DNA of 64,000 bases from Aphelocoma coerulescens. Its lineage: Eukaryota > Chordata > Aves > Passeriformes > Corvidae. A program made the position numbers and the translations under genes. The stretch is taken from assembly GCF_041296385.1 (NCBI RefSeq), contig NW_027183784.1, forward strand, positions 1 through 64,000, given 5' to 3'. Of the stretch, positions 39,760 to 52,539 are shown piece after piece. Below the pieces are notes generated by a model. It made no database searches and was not told the origin of the DNA. It saw nothing but the letters and a program-made list of their open reading frames with translations. Numbering within the stretch: the first letter of the stretch is position 1; every line of letters begins with the position of its first letter.

Positions 39760-41179
39760 ATCGCGGTGCTCTTTGCACGGTCCTTGTCAGCTCCAAGTAC
39801 CCCCCCCGCGCACGTTACAGGCTCATAAAGACCAAGGATGCGAGTAGCCGTCTCGCCCAGAAAAATGTACCGGCGCAAAAGCACGATCTTCGTTACCCGT
39901 TCTCGTCGGCCAGACGGTTGTGCTCTGTCGAAAGGCTTGGACACCTAAACACTCCCGCGCTGCTTTCCCGGCACATTTCTCTAAGCGGAGAGCTAGACGG
40001 GCAGTTCGGACCCCATCGAAACAGAAGGAGAATGATTCTACCTGGAGCTGAGGCAAATCCGTGCACAGCACATGCTGCGTGCCAGCACTGTACACGCTGA
40101 GGAGCAGCAAAGCTGAGTGCCACCGCTGGGCTTCAGTTCTCTCCAGACGGCAGAAGGCGAAGATTGAAGCCGCAGAGCACGGGGCTTCTGTGTGCTCGGC
40201 ACCGTCTTTCCAAAGCCCAGGCAAACGCGCCTTCACAAGCCCGCTCAGCCGAGAATACGCTGGCTGGCTCGGGAAGTAAACGCGCAGCCCTTCGACTTCG
40301 TCCCACAACCTGGCTAGAAAGCAGTTTCTTACAGCTTCCGTGTTGCAGAGTCCCTGCAGCTTGAGCTCACCCCGAAGGACGCGTCAAAAAAGGAGGCGTT
40401 CTTGAAGCCCCCCTTCTCCAAGCACAAACACACTGAGGCTCTGCAGCTTCCTTCTCAGATGGCCATGCCGTCACACTGGTCGCGCTGGCATTACCGTTGC
40501 CAGCTTCCAGCAGCTGCTAGCATGCAAAAGGGCTCGAGAAGTAAAAGGCAGTGCTGTGCTGCACCTTCGCCTTCGCACGCGTAAGCCACGTAAGTGCACT
40601 GTGTACTTGTCTCCTCTGCTTGCATCTACCGGGATACTTAATTCTCTGCATCTCGGAGCCTAAAGGTAAGAGCAGCTGTTTCCACAGAAGCTGGCTGGTG
40701 CTATAGGTAGCAGCACAAGCAGCTGTCTTTGGAGTTCCTTCTGCTGCTGCTAGCGTGACTTTTCCAGGCAAGCGAGTGGCAGCCACGCTTTCCCTGCAGC
40801 CCGTAGGATGCGCACACAAGCCATGTGCACGGCAGCTTCGTTCTTCGCTTTTTGTAACGCGTCGCGCTTTCATTGCCCCGGAGGCGAAGAGTCGTCTGCT
40901 TCTCGCACAGAAAGCTCTGCCGGCAGAGGAGCGCACCAGAGCACTGCTTCTGCCGGAACACGCCTGGCCCATACACACAATCCCTCTCAGCGCTACGTGG
41001 CACCACACTCTGCCTCTCCTGTGCTCCGCATCTAAACGGAAAGGCCCTCGGCTACGTCGCGCACAGAGAACTGTGCCAGAACAACGCGCTTCCCGGCGCT
41101 GGCCCCTGCGGCTCGGAGAAACTTGGATTTGCACCACATTCCCGGGCAGCCCCCTTTACAAGCTGCACAGCGCCCTCGG
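39760..41179 (+). repeat. Satellite unit 29
   Basis: CATGTAA, odd type. Confidence 0.97.
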
Positions 41180-42599
41180 ATCGCGGTGCTCTTTGCACGG
41201 TCCTTGTCAGCTCCAAGTACCCCCCCCGCGCACGTTACAGGCTCATAAAGACCAAGGATGCGAGTAGCCGTCTCGCCCAGAAAAATGTACCGGCGCAAAA
41301 GCACGATCTTCGTTACCCGTTCTCGTCGGCCAGACGGTTGTGCTCTGTCGAAAGGCTTGGACACCTAAACACTCCCGCGCTGCTTTCCCGGCACATTTCT
41401 CTAAGCGGAGAGCTAGACGGGCAGTTCGGACCCCATCGAAACAGAAGGAGAATGATTCTACCTGGAGCTGAGGCAAATCCGTGCACAGCACATGCTGCGT
41501 GCCAGCACTGTACACGCTGAGGAGCAGCAAAGCTGAGTGCCACCGCTGGGCTTCAGTTCTCTCCAGACGGCAGAAGGCGAAGATTGAAGCCGCAGAGCAC
41601 GGGGCTTCTGTGTGCTCGGCACCGTCTTTCCAAAGCCCAGGCAAACGCGCCTTCACAAGCCCGCTCAGCCGAGAATACGCTGGCTGGCTCGGGAAGTAAA
41701 CGCGCAGCCCTTCGACTTCGTCCCACAACCTGGCTAGAAAGCAGTTTCTTACAGCTTCCGTGTTGCAGAGTCCCTGCAGCTTGAGCTCCCCCCGAAGGAC
41801 GCGTCAAAAAAGGAGGCGTTCTTGAAGCCCCCCTTCTCCAAGCACAAACACACGGAGGCTCTGCAGCTTCCTTCTCAGATGGCCATGCCGTCACACTGGT
41901 CGCGCTGGCATTACCGTTGCCAGCTTCCAGCAGCTGCTAGCATGCAAAAGGGCTCGAGAAGTAAAAGGCAGTGCTGTGCTGCACCTTCGCCTTCGCACGC
42001 GTAAGCCACGTAAGTGCACTGTGTACTTGTCTCCTCTGCTTGCATCTACCGGGATACTTAATTCTCTGCATCTCGGAGCCTAAAGGTAAGAGCAGCTGTT
42101 TCCACAGAAGCTGGCTGGTGCTATAGGTAGCAGCACAAGCAGCTGTCTTTGGAGTTCCTTCTGCTGCTGCTAGCGTGACTTTTCCAGGCAAGCGAGTGGC
42201 AGCCACGCTTCCCCTGCAGCCCGTAGGATGCGCACACAAGCCATGTGCACGGCAGCTTCGTTCTTCGCTTTTTGTAACGCGTCGCGCTTTCATTGCCCCG
42301 GAGGCGAAGAGTCGTCTGCTTCTCGCACAGAAAGCTCTGCCGGCAGAGGAGCGCACCAGAGCACTGCTTCTGCCGGAACACGCCTGGCCCATACACACAA
42401 TCCCTCTCAGCGCTACGTGGCACCACACTCTGCCTCTCCTGTGCTCCGCATCTAAACGGAAAGGCCCTCGGCTACGTCGCGCACAGAGAACTGTGCCAGA
42501 ACAACGCGCTTCCCGGCGCTGGCCCCTGCGGCTCGGAGAAACTTGGATTTGCACCACATTCCCGGGCAGCCCCCTTTACAAGCTGCACAGCGCCCTCGG
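41180..42599 (+). repeat. Satellite unit 30
   Basis: CCGGCAA. Last unit of the strict dimer alternation. Confidence 0.97.
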
Positions 42600-44019
42600 A
42601 TCGCGGTGCTCTTTGCACGGTCCTTGTCAGCTCCAAGTACCCCCCCCGCGCACGTTACAGGCTCATAAAGACCAAGGATGCGAGTAGCCGTCTCGCCCAG
42701 AAAAATGTACCGGCGCAAAAGCACGATCTTCGTTACCCGTTCTCGTCGGCCAGACGGTTGTGCTCTGTCGAAAGGCTTGGACACCTAAACACTCCCGCGC
42801 TGCTTTCCCGGCACATTTCTCTAAGCGGAGAGCTAGACGGGCAGTTCGGACCCCATCGAAACAGAAGGAGAATGATTCTACCTGGAGCTGAGGCAAATCC
42901 GTGCACAGCACATGCTGCGTGCCAGCACTGTACACGCTGAGGAGCAGCAAAGCTGAGTGCCACCGCTGGGCTTCAGTTCTCTCCAGACGGCAGAAGGCGA
43001 AGATTGAAGCCGCAGAGCACGGGGCTTCTGTGTGCTCGGCACCGTCTTTCCAAAGCCCAGGCAAACGCGCCTTCACAAGCCCGCTCAGCCGAGAATACGC
43101 TGGCTGGCTCGGGAAGTAAACGCGCAGCCCTTCGACTTCGTCCCACAACCTGGCTAGAAAGCAGTTTCTTACAGCTTCCGTGTTGCAGAGTCCCTGCAGC
43201 TTGAGCTCACCCCGAAGGACGCGTCAAAAAAGGAGGCGTTCTTGAAGCCCCCCTTCTCCAAGCACAAACACACTGAGGCTCTGCAGCTTCCTTCTCAGAT
43301 GGCCATGCCGTCACACTGGTCGCGCTGGCATTACCGTTGCCAGCTTCCAGCAGCTGCTAGCATGCAAAAGGGCTCGAGAAGTAAAAGGCAGTGCTGTGCT
43401 GCACCTTCGCCTTCGCACGCGTAAGCCACGTAAGTGCACTGTGTACTTGTCTCCTCTGCTTGCATCTACCGGGATACTTAATTCTCTGCATCTCGGAGCC
43501 TAAAGGTAAGAGCAGCTGTTTCCACAGAAGCTGGCTGGTGCTATAGGTAGCAGCACAAGCAGCTGTCTTTGGAGTTCCTTCTGCTGCTGCTAGCGTGACT
43601 TTTCCAGGCAAGCGAGTGGCAGCCACGCTTTCCCTGCAGCCCGTAGGATGCGCACACAAGCCATGTGCACGGCAGCTTCGTTCTTCGCTTTTTGTAACGC
43701 GTCGCGCTTTCATTGCCCCGGAGGCGAAGAGTCGTCTGCTTCTCGCCCAGAAAGCTCTGCCGGCAGAGGGGCGCACCAGAGAACTGCTTCTGCCGGAACA
43801 CGCCTGGCCCATACACACAATCCCTCTCAGCGCTACGTGGCACCACACTCTGCCTCTCCTGTGCTCCGCATCTAAACGGAAAGGCCCTCGGCTACGTCGC
43901 GCACAGAGAACTGTGCCAGAACAACGCGCTTCCCGGCGCTGGCCCCTGCGGCTCGGAGAAACTTGGATTTGCACCACATTCCCGGGCAGCCCCCTTTACA
44001 AGCTGCACAGCGCCCTCGG
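42600..44019 (+). repeat. Satellite unit 31
   Basis: CATGTCG plus 1183A (43782), shared only with unit 5 about 36.9 kb upstream. Confidence 0.97.
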
Positions 44020-45439
44020 ATCGCGGTGCTCTTTGCACGGTCCTTGTCAGCTCCAAGTACCCCCCCCGCGCACGTTACAGGCTCATAAAGACCAAGGATG
44101 CGAGTAGCCGTCTCGCCCAGAAAAATGTACCGGCGCAAAAGCACGATCTTCGTTACCCGTTCTCGTCGGCCAGACGGTTGTGCTCTGTCGAAAGGCTTGG
44201 ACACCTAAACACTCCCGCGCTGCTTTCCCGGCACATTTCTCTAAGCGGAGAGCTAGACGGGCAGTTCGGACCCCATCGAAACAGAAGGAGAATGATTCTA
44301 CCTGGAGCTGAGGCAAATCCGTGCACAGCACATGCTGCGTGCCAGCACTGTACACGCTGAGGAGCAGCAAAGCTGAGTGCCACCGCTGGGCTTCAGTTCT
44401 CTCCAGACGGCAGAAGGCGAAGATTGAAGCCGCAGAGCACGGGGCTTCTGTGTGCTCGGCACCGTCTTTCCAAAGCCCAGGCAAACGCGCCTTCACAAGC
44501 CCGCTCAGCCGAGAATACGCTGGCTGGCTCGGGAAGTAAACGCGCAGCCCTTCGACTTCGTCCCACAACCTGGCTAGAAAGCAGTTTCTTACAGCTTCCG
44601 TGTTGCAGAGTCCCTGCAGCTTGAGCTCACCCCGAAGGACGCGTCAAAAAAGGAGGCGTTCTTGAAGCCCCCCTTCTCCAAGCACAAACACACTGAGGCT
44701 CTGCAGCTTCCTTCTCAGATGGCCATGCCGTCACACTGGTCGCGCTGGCATTACCGTTGCCAGCTTCCAGCAGCTGCTAGCATGCAAAAGGGCTCGAGAA
44801 GTAAAAGGCAGTGCTGTGCTGCACCTTCGCCTTCGCACGCGTAAGCCACGTAAGTGCACTGTGTACTTGTCTCCTCTGCTTGCATCTACCGGGATACTTA
44901 ATTCTCTGCATCTCGGAGCCTAAAGGTAAGAGCAGCTGTTTCCACAGAAGCTGGCTGGTGCTATAGGTAGCAGCACAAGCAGCTGTCTTTGGAGTTCCTT
45001 CTGCTGCTGCTAGCGTGACTTTTCCAGGCAAGCGAGTGGCAGCCACGCTTTCCCTGCAGCCCGTAGGATGCGCACACAAGCCATGTGCACGGCAGCTTCG
45101 TTCTTCGCTTTTTGTAACGCGTCGCGCTTTCATTGCCCCGGAGGCGAAGAGTCGTCTGCTTCTCGCACAGAAAGCTCTGCCGGCAGAGGAGCGCACCAGA
45201 GCACTGCTTCTGCCGGAACACGCCTGGCCCATACACACAATCCCTCTCAGCGCTACGTGGCACCACACTCTGCCTCTCCTGTGCTCCGCATCTAAACGGA
45301 AAGGCCCTCGGCTACGTCGCGCACAGAGAACTGTGCCAGAACAACGCGCTTCCCGGCGCTGGCCCCTGCGGCTCGGAGAAACTTGGATTTGCACCACATT
45401 CCCGGGCAGCCCCCTTTACAAGCTGCACAGCGCCCTCGG
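44020..45439 (+). repeat. Satellite unit 32
   Basis: CATGTAA. A second odd-type unit in a row, so the dimer phase breaks here. Confidence 0.97.
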
Positions 45440-46859
45440 ATCGCGGTGCTCTTTGCACGGTCCTTGTCAGCTCCAAGTACCCCCCCCGCGCACGTTACAG
45501 GCTCATAAAGACCAAGGATGCGAGTAGCCGTCTCGCCCAGAAAAATGTACCGGCGCAAAAGCACGATCTTCGTTACCCGTTCTCGTCGGCCAGACGGTTG
45601 TGCTCTGTCGAAAGGCTTGGACACCTAAACACTCCCGCGCTGCTTTCCCGGCACATTTCTCTAAGCGGAGAGCTAGACGGGCAGTTCGGACCCCATCGAA
45701 ACAGAAGGAGAATGATTCTACCTGGAGCTGAGGCAAATCCGTGCACAGCACATGCTGCGTGCCAGCACTGTACACGCTGAGGAGCAGCAAAGCTGAGTGC
45801 CACCGCTGGGCTTCAGTTCTCTCCAGACGGCAGAAGGCGAAGATTGAAGCCGCAGAGCACGGGGCTTCTGTGTGCTCGGCACCGTCTTTCCAAAGCCCAG
45901 GCAAACGCGCCTTCACAAGCCCGCTCAGCCGAGAATACGCTGGCTGGCTCGGGAAGTAAACGCGCAGCCCTTCGACTTCGTCCCACAACCTGGCTAGAAA
46001 GCAGTTTCTTACAGCTTCCGTGTTGCAGAGTCCCTGCAGCTTGAGCTCACCCCGAAGGACGCGTCAAAAAAGGAGGCGTTCTTGAAGCCCCCCTTCTCCA
46101 AGCACAAACACACGGAGGCTCTGCAGCTTCCTTCTCAGATGGCCATGCCGTCACACTGGTCGCGCTGGCATTACCGTTGCCAGCTTCCAGCAGCTGCTAG
46201 CATGCAAAAGGGCTCGAGAAGTAAAAGGCAGTGCTGTGCTGCACCTTCGCCTTCGCACGCGTAAGCCACGTAAGTGCACTGTGTACTTGTCTCCTCTGCT
46301 TGCATCTACCGGGATACTTAATTCTCTGCATCTCGGAGCCTAAAGGTAAGAGCAGCTGTTTCCACAGAAGCTGGCTGGTGCTATAGGTAGCAGCACAAGC
46401 AGCTGTCTTTGGAGTTCCTTCTGCTGCTGCTAGCGTGACTTTTCCAGGCAAGCGAGTGGCAGCCACGCTTTCCCTGCAGCCCGTAGGATGCGCACACAAG
46501 CCATGTGCACGGCAGCTTCGTTCTTCGCTTTTTGTAACGCGTCGCGCTTTCATTGCCCCGGAGGCGAAGAGTCGTCTGCTTCTCGCACAGAAAGCTCTGC
46601 CGGCAGAGGAGCGCACCAGAGCACTGCTTCTGCCGGAACACGCCTGGCCCATACACACAATCCCTCTCAGCGCTACGTGGCACCACACTCTGCCTCTCCT
46701 GTGCTCCGCATCTAAACGGAAAGGCCCTCGGCTACGTCGCGCACAGAGAACTGTGCCAGAACAACGCGCTTCCCGGCGCTGGCCCCTGCGGCTCGGAGAA
46801 ACTTGGATTTGCACCACATTCCCGGGCAGCCCCCTTTACAAGCTGCACAGCGCCCTCGG
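45440..46859 (+). repeat. Satellite unit 33
   Basis: CAGGTAA. First unit of the six-unit repeat. This haplotype recurs only in units 39 and 45. Confidence 0.97.
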
Positions 46860-48279
46860 ATCGCGGTGCTCTTTGCACGGTCCTTGTCAGCTCCAAGTAC
46901 CCCCCCCGCGCACGTTACAGGCTCATAAAGACCAAGGATGCGAGTAGCCGTCTCGCCCAGAAAAATGTACCGGCGCAAAAGCACGATCTTCGTTACCCGT
47001 TCTCGTCGGCCAGACGGTTGTGCTCTGTCGAAAGGCTTGGACACCTAAACACTCCCGCGCTGCTTTCCCGGCACATTTCTCTAAGCGGAGAGCTAGACGG
47101 GCAGTTCGGACCCCATCGAAACAGAAGGAGAATGATTCTACCTGGAGCTGAGGCAAATCCGTGCACAGCACATGCTGCGTGCCAGCACTGTACACGCTGA
47201 GGAGCAGCAAAGCTGAGTGCCACCGCTGGGCTTCAGTTCTCTCCAGACGGCAGAAGGCGAAGATTGAAGCCGCAGAGCACGGGGCTTCTGTGTGCTCGGC
47301 ACCGTCTTTCCAAAGCCCAGGCAAACGCGCCTTCACAAGCCCGCTCAGCCGAGAATACGCTGGCTGGCTCGGGAAGTAAACGCGCAGCCCTTCGACTTCG
47401 TCCCACAACCTGGCTAGAAAGCAGTTTCTTACAGCTTCCGTGTTGCAGAGTCCCTGCAGCTTGAGCTCACCCCGAAGGACGCGTCAAAAAAGGAGGCGTT
47501 CTTGAAGCCCCCCTTCTCCAAGCACAAACACACGGAGGCTCTGCAGCTTCCTTCTCAGATGGCCATGCCGTCACACTGGTCGCGCTGGCATTACCGTTGC
47601 CAGCTTCCAGCAGCTGCTAGCATGCAAAAGGGCTCGAGAAGTAAAAGGCAGTGCTGTGCTGCACCTTCGCCTTCGCACGCGTAAGCCACGTAAGTGCACT
47701 GTGTACTTGTCTCCTCTGCTTGCATCTACCGGGATACTTAATTCTCTGCATCTCGGAGCCTAAAGGTAAGAGCAGCTGTTTCCACAGAAGCTGGCTGGTG
47801 CTATAGGTAGCAGCACAAGCAGCTGTCTTTGGAGTTCCTTCTGCTGCTGCTAGCGTGACTTTTCCAGGCAAGCGAGTGGCAGCCACGCTTTCCCTGCAGC
47901 CCGTAGGATGCGCACACAAGCCATGTGCACGGCAGCTTCGTTCTTCGCTTTTTGTAACGCGTCGCGCTTTCATTGCCCCGGAGGCGAAGAGTCGTCTGCT
48001 TCTCGCCCAGAAAGCTCTGCCGGCAGAGGGGCGCACCAGAGCACTGCTTCTGCCGGAACACGCCTGGCCCATACACACAATCCCTCTCAGCGCTACGTGG
48101 CACCACACTCTGCCTCTCCTGTGCTCCGCATCTAAACGGAAAGGCCCTCGGCTACGTCGCGCACAGAGAACTGTGCCAGAACAACGCGCTTCCCGGCGCT
48201 GGCCCCTGCGGCTCGGAGAAACTTGGATTTGCACCACATTCCCGGGCAGCCCCCTTTACAAGCTGCACAGCGCCCTCGG
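46860..48279 (+). repeat. Satellite unit 34
   Basis: Base haplotype CAGGTCG reappears, as in units 1, 2 and 6-8. Confidence 0.97.
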
Positions 48280-49699
48280 ATCGCGGTGCTCTTTGCACGG
48301 TCCTTGTCAGCTCCAAGTACCCCCCCCGCGCACGTTACAGGCTCATAAAGACCAAGGATGCGAGTAGCCGTCTCGCCCAGAAAAATGTACCGGCGCAAAA
48401 GCACGATCTTCGTTACCCGTTCTCGTCGGCCAGACGGTTGTGCTCTGTCGAAAGGCTTGGACACCTAAACACTCCCGCGCTGCTTTCCCGGCACATTTCT
48501 CTAAGCGGAGAGCTAGACGGGCAGTTCGGACCCCATCGAAACAGAAGGAGAATGATTCTACCTGGAGCTGAGGCAAATCCGTGCACAGCACATGCTGCGT
48601 GCCAGCACTGTACACGCTGAGGAGCAGCAAAGCTGAGTGCCACCGCTGGGCTTCAGTTCTCTCCAGACGGCAGAAGGCGAAGATTGAAGCCGCAGAGCAC
48701 GGGGCTTCTGTGTGCTCGGCACCGTCTTTCCAAAGCCCAGGCAAACGCGCCTTCACAAGCCCGCTCAGCCGAGAATACGCTGGCTGGCTCGGGAAGTAAA
48801 CGCGCAGCCCTTCGACTTCGTCCCACAACCTGGCTAGAAAGCAGTTTCTTACAGCTTCCGTGTTGCAGAGTCCCTGCAGCTTGAGCTCACCCCGAAGGAC
48901 GCGTCAAAAAAGGAGGCGTTCTTGAAGCCCCCCTTCTCCAAGCACAAACACACTGAGGCTCTGCAGCTTCCTTCTCAGATGGCCATGCCGTCACACTGGT
49001 CGCGCTGGCATTACCGTTGCCAGCTTCCAGCAGCTGCTAGCATGCAAAAGGGCTCGAGAAGTAAAAGGCAGTGCTGTGCTGCACCTTCGCCTTCGCACGC
49101 GTAAGCCACGTAAGTGCACTGTGTACTTGTCTCCTCTGCTTGCATCTACCGGGATACTTAATTCTCTGCATCTCGGAGCCTAAAGGTAAGAGCAGCTGTT
49201 TCCACAGAAGCTGGCTGATGCTATAGGTAGCAGCACAAGCAGCTGTCTTTGGAGTTCCTTCTGCTGCTGCTAGCGTGACTTTTCCAGGCAAGCGAGTGGC
49301 AGCCACGCTTTCCCTGCAGCCCGTAGGATGCGCACACAAGCCATGTGCACGGCAGCTTCGTTCTTCGCTTTTTGTAACGCGTCGCGCTTTCATTGCCCCG
49401 GAGGCGAAGAGTCGTCTGCTTCTCGCCCAGAAAGCTCTGCCGGCAGAGGGGCGCACCAGAGCACTGCTTCTGCCGGAACACGCCTGGCCCATACACACAA
49501 TCCCTCTCAGCGCTACGTGGCACCACACTCTGCCTCTCCTGTGCTCCGCATCTAAACGGAAAGGCCCTCGGCTACGTCGCGCACAGAGAACTGTGCCAGA
49601 ACAACGCGCTTCCCGGCGCTGGCCCCTGCGGCTCGGAGAAACTTGGATTTGCACCACATTCCCGGGCAGCCCCCTTTACAAGCTGCACAGCGCCCTCGG
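48280..49699 (+). repeat. Satellite unit 35
   Basis: CATATCG with 939A (49218). Third cassette copy begins. Confidence 0.97.
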
Positions 49700-51119
49700 A
49701 TCGCGGTGCTCTTTGCACGGTCCTTGTCAGCTCCAAGTACCCCCCCCGTGCACGTTACAGGCTCATAAAGACCAAGGATGCGAGTAGCCGTCTCGCCCAG
49801 AAAAATGTACCGGCGCAAAAGCACGATCTTCGTTACCCGTTCTCGTCGGCCAGACGGTTGTGCTCTGTCGAAAGGCTTGGACACCTAAACACTCCCGCGC
49901 TGCTTTCCCGGCACATTTCTCTAAGCGGAGAGCTAGACGGGCAGTTCGGACCCCATCGAAACAGAAGGAGAATGATTCTACCTGGAGCTGAGGCAAATCC
50001 GTGCACAGCACATGCTGCGTGCCAGCACTGTACACGCTGAGGAGCAGCAAAGCTGAGTGCCACCGCTGGGCTTCAGTTCTCTCCAGACGGCAGAAGGCGA
50101 AGATTGAAGCCGCAGAGCACGGGGCTTCTGTGTGCTCGGCACCGTCTTTCCAAAGCCCAGGCAAACGCGCCTTCACAAGCCCGCTCAGCCGAGAATACGC
50201 TGGCTGGCTCGGGAAGTAAACGCGCAGCCCTTCGACTTCGTCCCACAACCTGGCTAGAAAGCAGTTTCTTACAGCTTCCGTGTTGCAGAGTCCCTGCAGC
50301 TTGAGCTCCCCCCGAAGGACGCGTCAAAAAAGGAGGCGTTCTTGAAGCCCCCCTTCTCCAAGCACAAACACACGGAGGCTCTGCAGCTTCCTTCTCAGAT
50401 GGCCATGCCGTCACACTGGTCGCGCTGGCATTACCGTTGCCAGCTTCCAGCAGCTGCTAGCATGCAAAAGGGCTCGAGAAGTAAAAGGCAGTGCTGTGCT
50501 GCACCTTCGCCTTCGCACGCGTAAGCCACGTAAGTGCACTGTGTACTTGTCTCCTCTGCTTGCATCTACCGGGATACTTAATTCTCTGCATCTCGGAGCC
50601 TAAAGGTAAGAGCAGCTGTTTCCACAGAAGCTGGCTGGTGCTATAGGTAGCAGCACAAGCAGCTGTCTTTGGAGTTCCTTCTGCTGCTGCTAGCGTGACT
50701 TTTCCAGGCAAGCGAGTGGCAGCCACGCTTCCCCTGCAGCCCGTAGGATGCGCACACAAGCCATGTGCACGGCAGCTTCGTTCTTCGCTTTTTGTAACGC
50801 GTCGCGCTTTCATTGCCCCGGAGGCGAAGAGTCGTCTGCTTCTCGCACAGAAAGCTCTGCCGGCAGAGGAGCGCACCAGAGCACTGCTTCTGCCGGAACA
50901 CGCCTGGCCCATACACACAATCCCTCTCAGCGCTACGTGGCACCACACTCTGCCTCTCCTGTGCTCCGCATCTAAACGGAAAGGCCCTCGGCTACGTCGC
51001 GCACAGAGAACTGTGCCAGAACAACGCGCTTCCCGGCGCTGGCCCCTGCGGCTCGGAGAAACTTGGATTTGCACCACATTCCCGGGCAGCCCCCTTTACA
51101 AGCTGCACAGCGCCCTCGG
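49700..51119 (+). repeat. Satellite unit 36
   Basis: TCGGCAA with 50T at 49749. Confidence 0.97.
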
Positions 51120-52539
51120 ATCGCGGTGCTCTTTGCACGGTCCTTGTCAGCTCCAAGTACCCCCCCCGCGCACGTTACAGGCTCATAAAGACCAAGGATG
51201 CGAGTAGCCGTCTCGCCCAGAAAAATGTACCGGCGCAAAAGCACGATCTTCGTTACCCGTTCTCGTCGGCCAGACGGTTGTGCTCTGTCGAAAGGCTTGG
51301 ACACCTAAACACTCCCGCGCTGCTTTCCCGGCACATTTCTCTAAGCGGAGAGCTAGACGGGCAGTTCGGACCCCATCGAAACAGAAGGAGAATGATTCTA
51401 CCTGGAGCTGAGGCAAATCCGTGCACAGCACATGCTGCGTGCCAGCACTGTACACGCTGAGGAGCAGCAAAGCTGAGTGCCACCGCTGGGCTTCAGTTCT
51501 CTCCAGACGGCAGAAGGCGAAGATTGAAGCCGCAGAGCACGGGGCTTCTGTGTGCTCGGCACCGTCTTTCCAAAGCCCAGGCAAACGCGCCTTCACAAGC
51601 CCGCTCAGCCGAGAATACGCTGGCTGGCTCGGGAAGTAAACGCGCAGCCCTTCGACTTCGTCCCACAACCTGGCTAGAAAGCAGTTTCTTACAGCTTCCG
51701 TGTTGCAGAGTCCCTGCAGCTTGAGCTCACCCCGAAGGACGCGTCAAAAAAGGAGGCGTTCTTGAAGCCCCCCTTCTCCAAGCACAAACACACTGAGGCT
51801 CTGCAGCTTCCTTCTCAGATGGCCATGCCGTCACACTGGTCGCGCTGGCATTACCGTTGCCAGCTTCCAGCAGCTGCTAGCATGCAAAAGGGCTCGAGAA
51901 GTAAAAGGCAGTGCTGTGCTGCACCTTCGCCTTCGCACGCGTAAGCCACGTAAGTGCACTGTGTACTTGTCTCCTCTGCTTGCATCTACCGGGATACTTA
52001 ATTCTCTGCATCTCGGAGCCTAAAGGTAAGAGCAGCTGTTTCCACAGAAGCTGGCTGGTGCTATAGGTAGCAGCACAAGCAGCTGTCTTTGGAGTTCCTT
52101 CTGCTGCTGCTAGCGTGACTTTTCCAGGCAAGCGAGTGGCAGCCACGCTTTCCCTGCAGCCCGTAGGATGCGCACACAAGCCATGTGCACGGCAGCTTCG
52201 TTCTTCGCTTTTTGTAACGCGTCGCGCTTTCATTGCCCCGGAGGCGAAGAGTCGTCTGCTTCTCGCACAGAAAGCTCTGCCGGCAGAGGAGCGCACCAGA
52301 GCACTGCTTCTGCCGGAACACGCCTGGCCCATACACACAATCCCTCTCAGCGCTACGTGGCACCACACTCTGCCTCTCCTGTGCTCCGCATCTAAACGGA
52401 AAGGCCCTCGGCTACGTCGCGCACAGAGAACTGTGCCAGAACAACGCGCTTCCCGGCGCTGGCCCCTGCGGCTCGGAGAAACTTGGATTTGCACCACATT
52501 CCCGGGCAGCCCCCTTTACAAGCTGCACAGCGCCCTCGG
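51120..52539 (+). repeat. Satellite unit 37
   Basis: CATGTAA. Confidence 0.97.

Larger units (their letters stand above)
14202..42599 (+). repeat. Dimeric higher-order repeat, period 2,840 bp, ten dimers (units 11-30)
   Basis: At offset 610 the odd-numbered units carry A and the even-numbered units carry C. At offset 675 the odd units carry T and the even units carry G. The alternation holds without exception for 20 consecutive units. Offset 1032 C follows the even type in most dimers (units 12, 14, 16, 18, 20, 26, 28, 30) but sits on an odd unit in unit 23. Outside this region the alternation is absent. The dimer has therefore become the unit of amplification here. Period and phase are seen directly; the mechanism is inferred. 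Confidence 0.93.
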
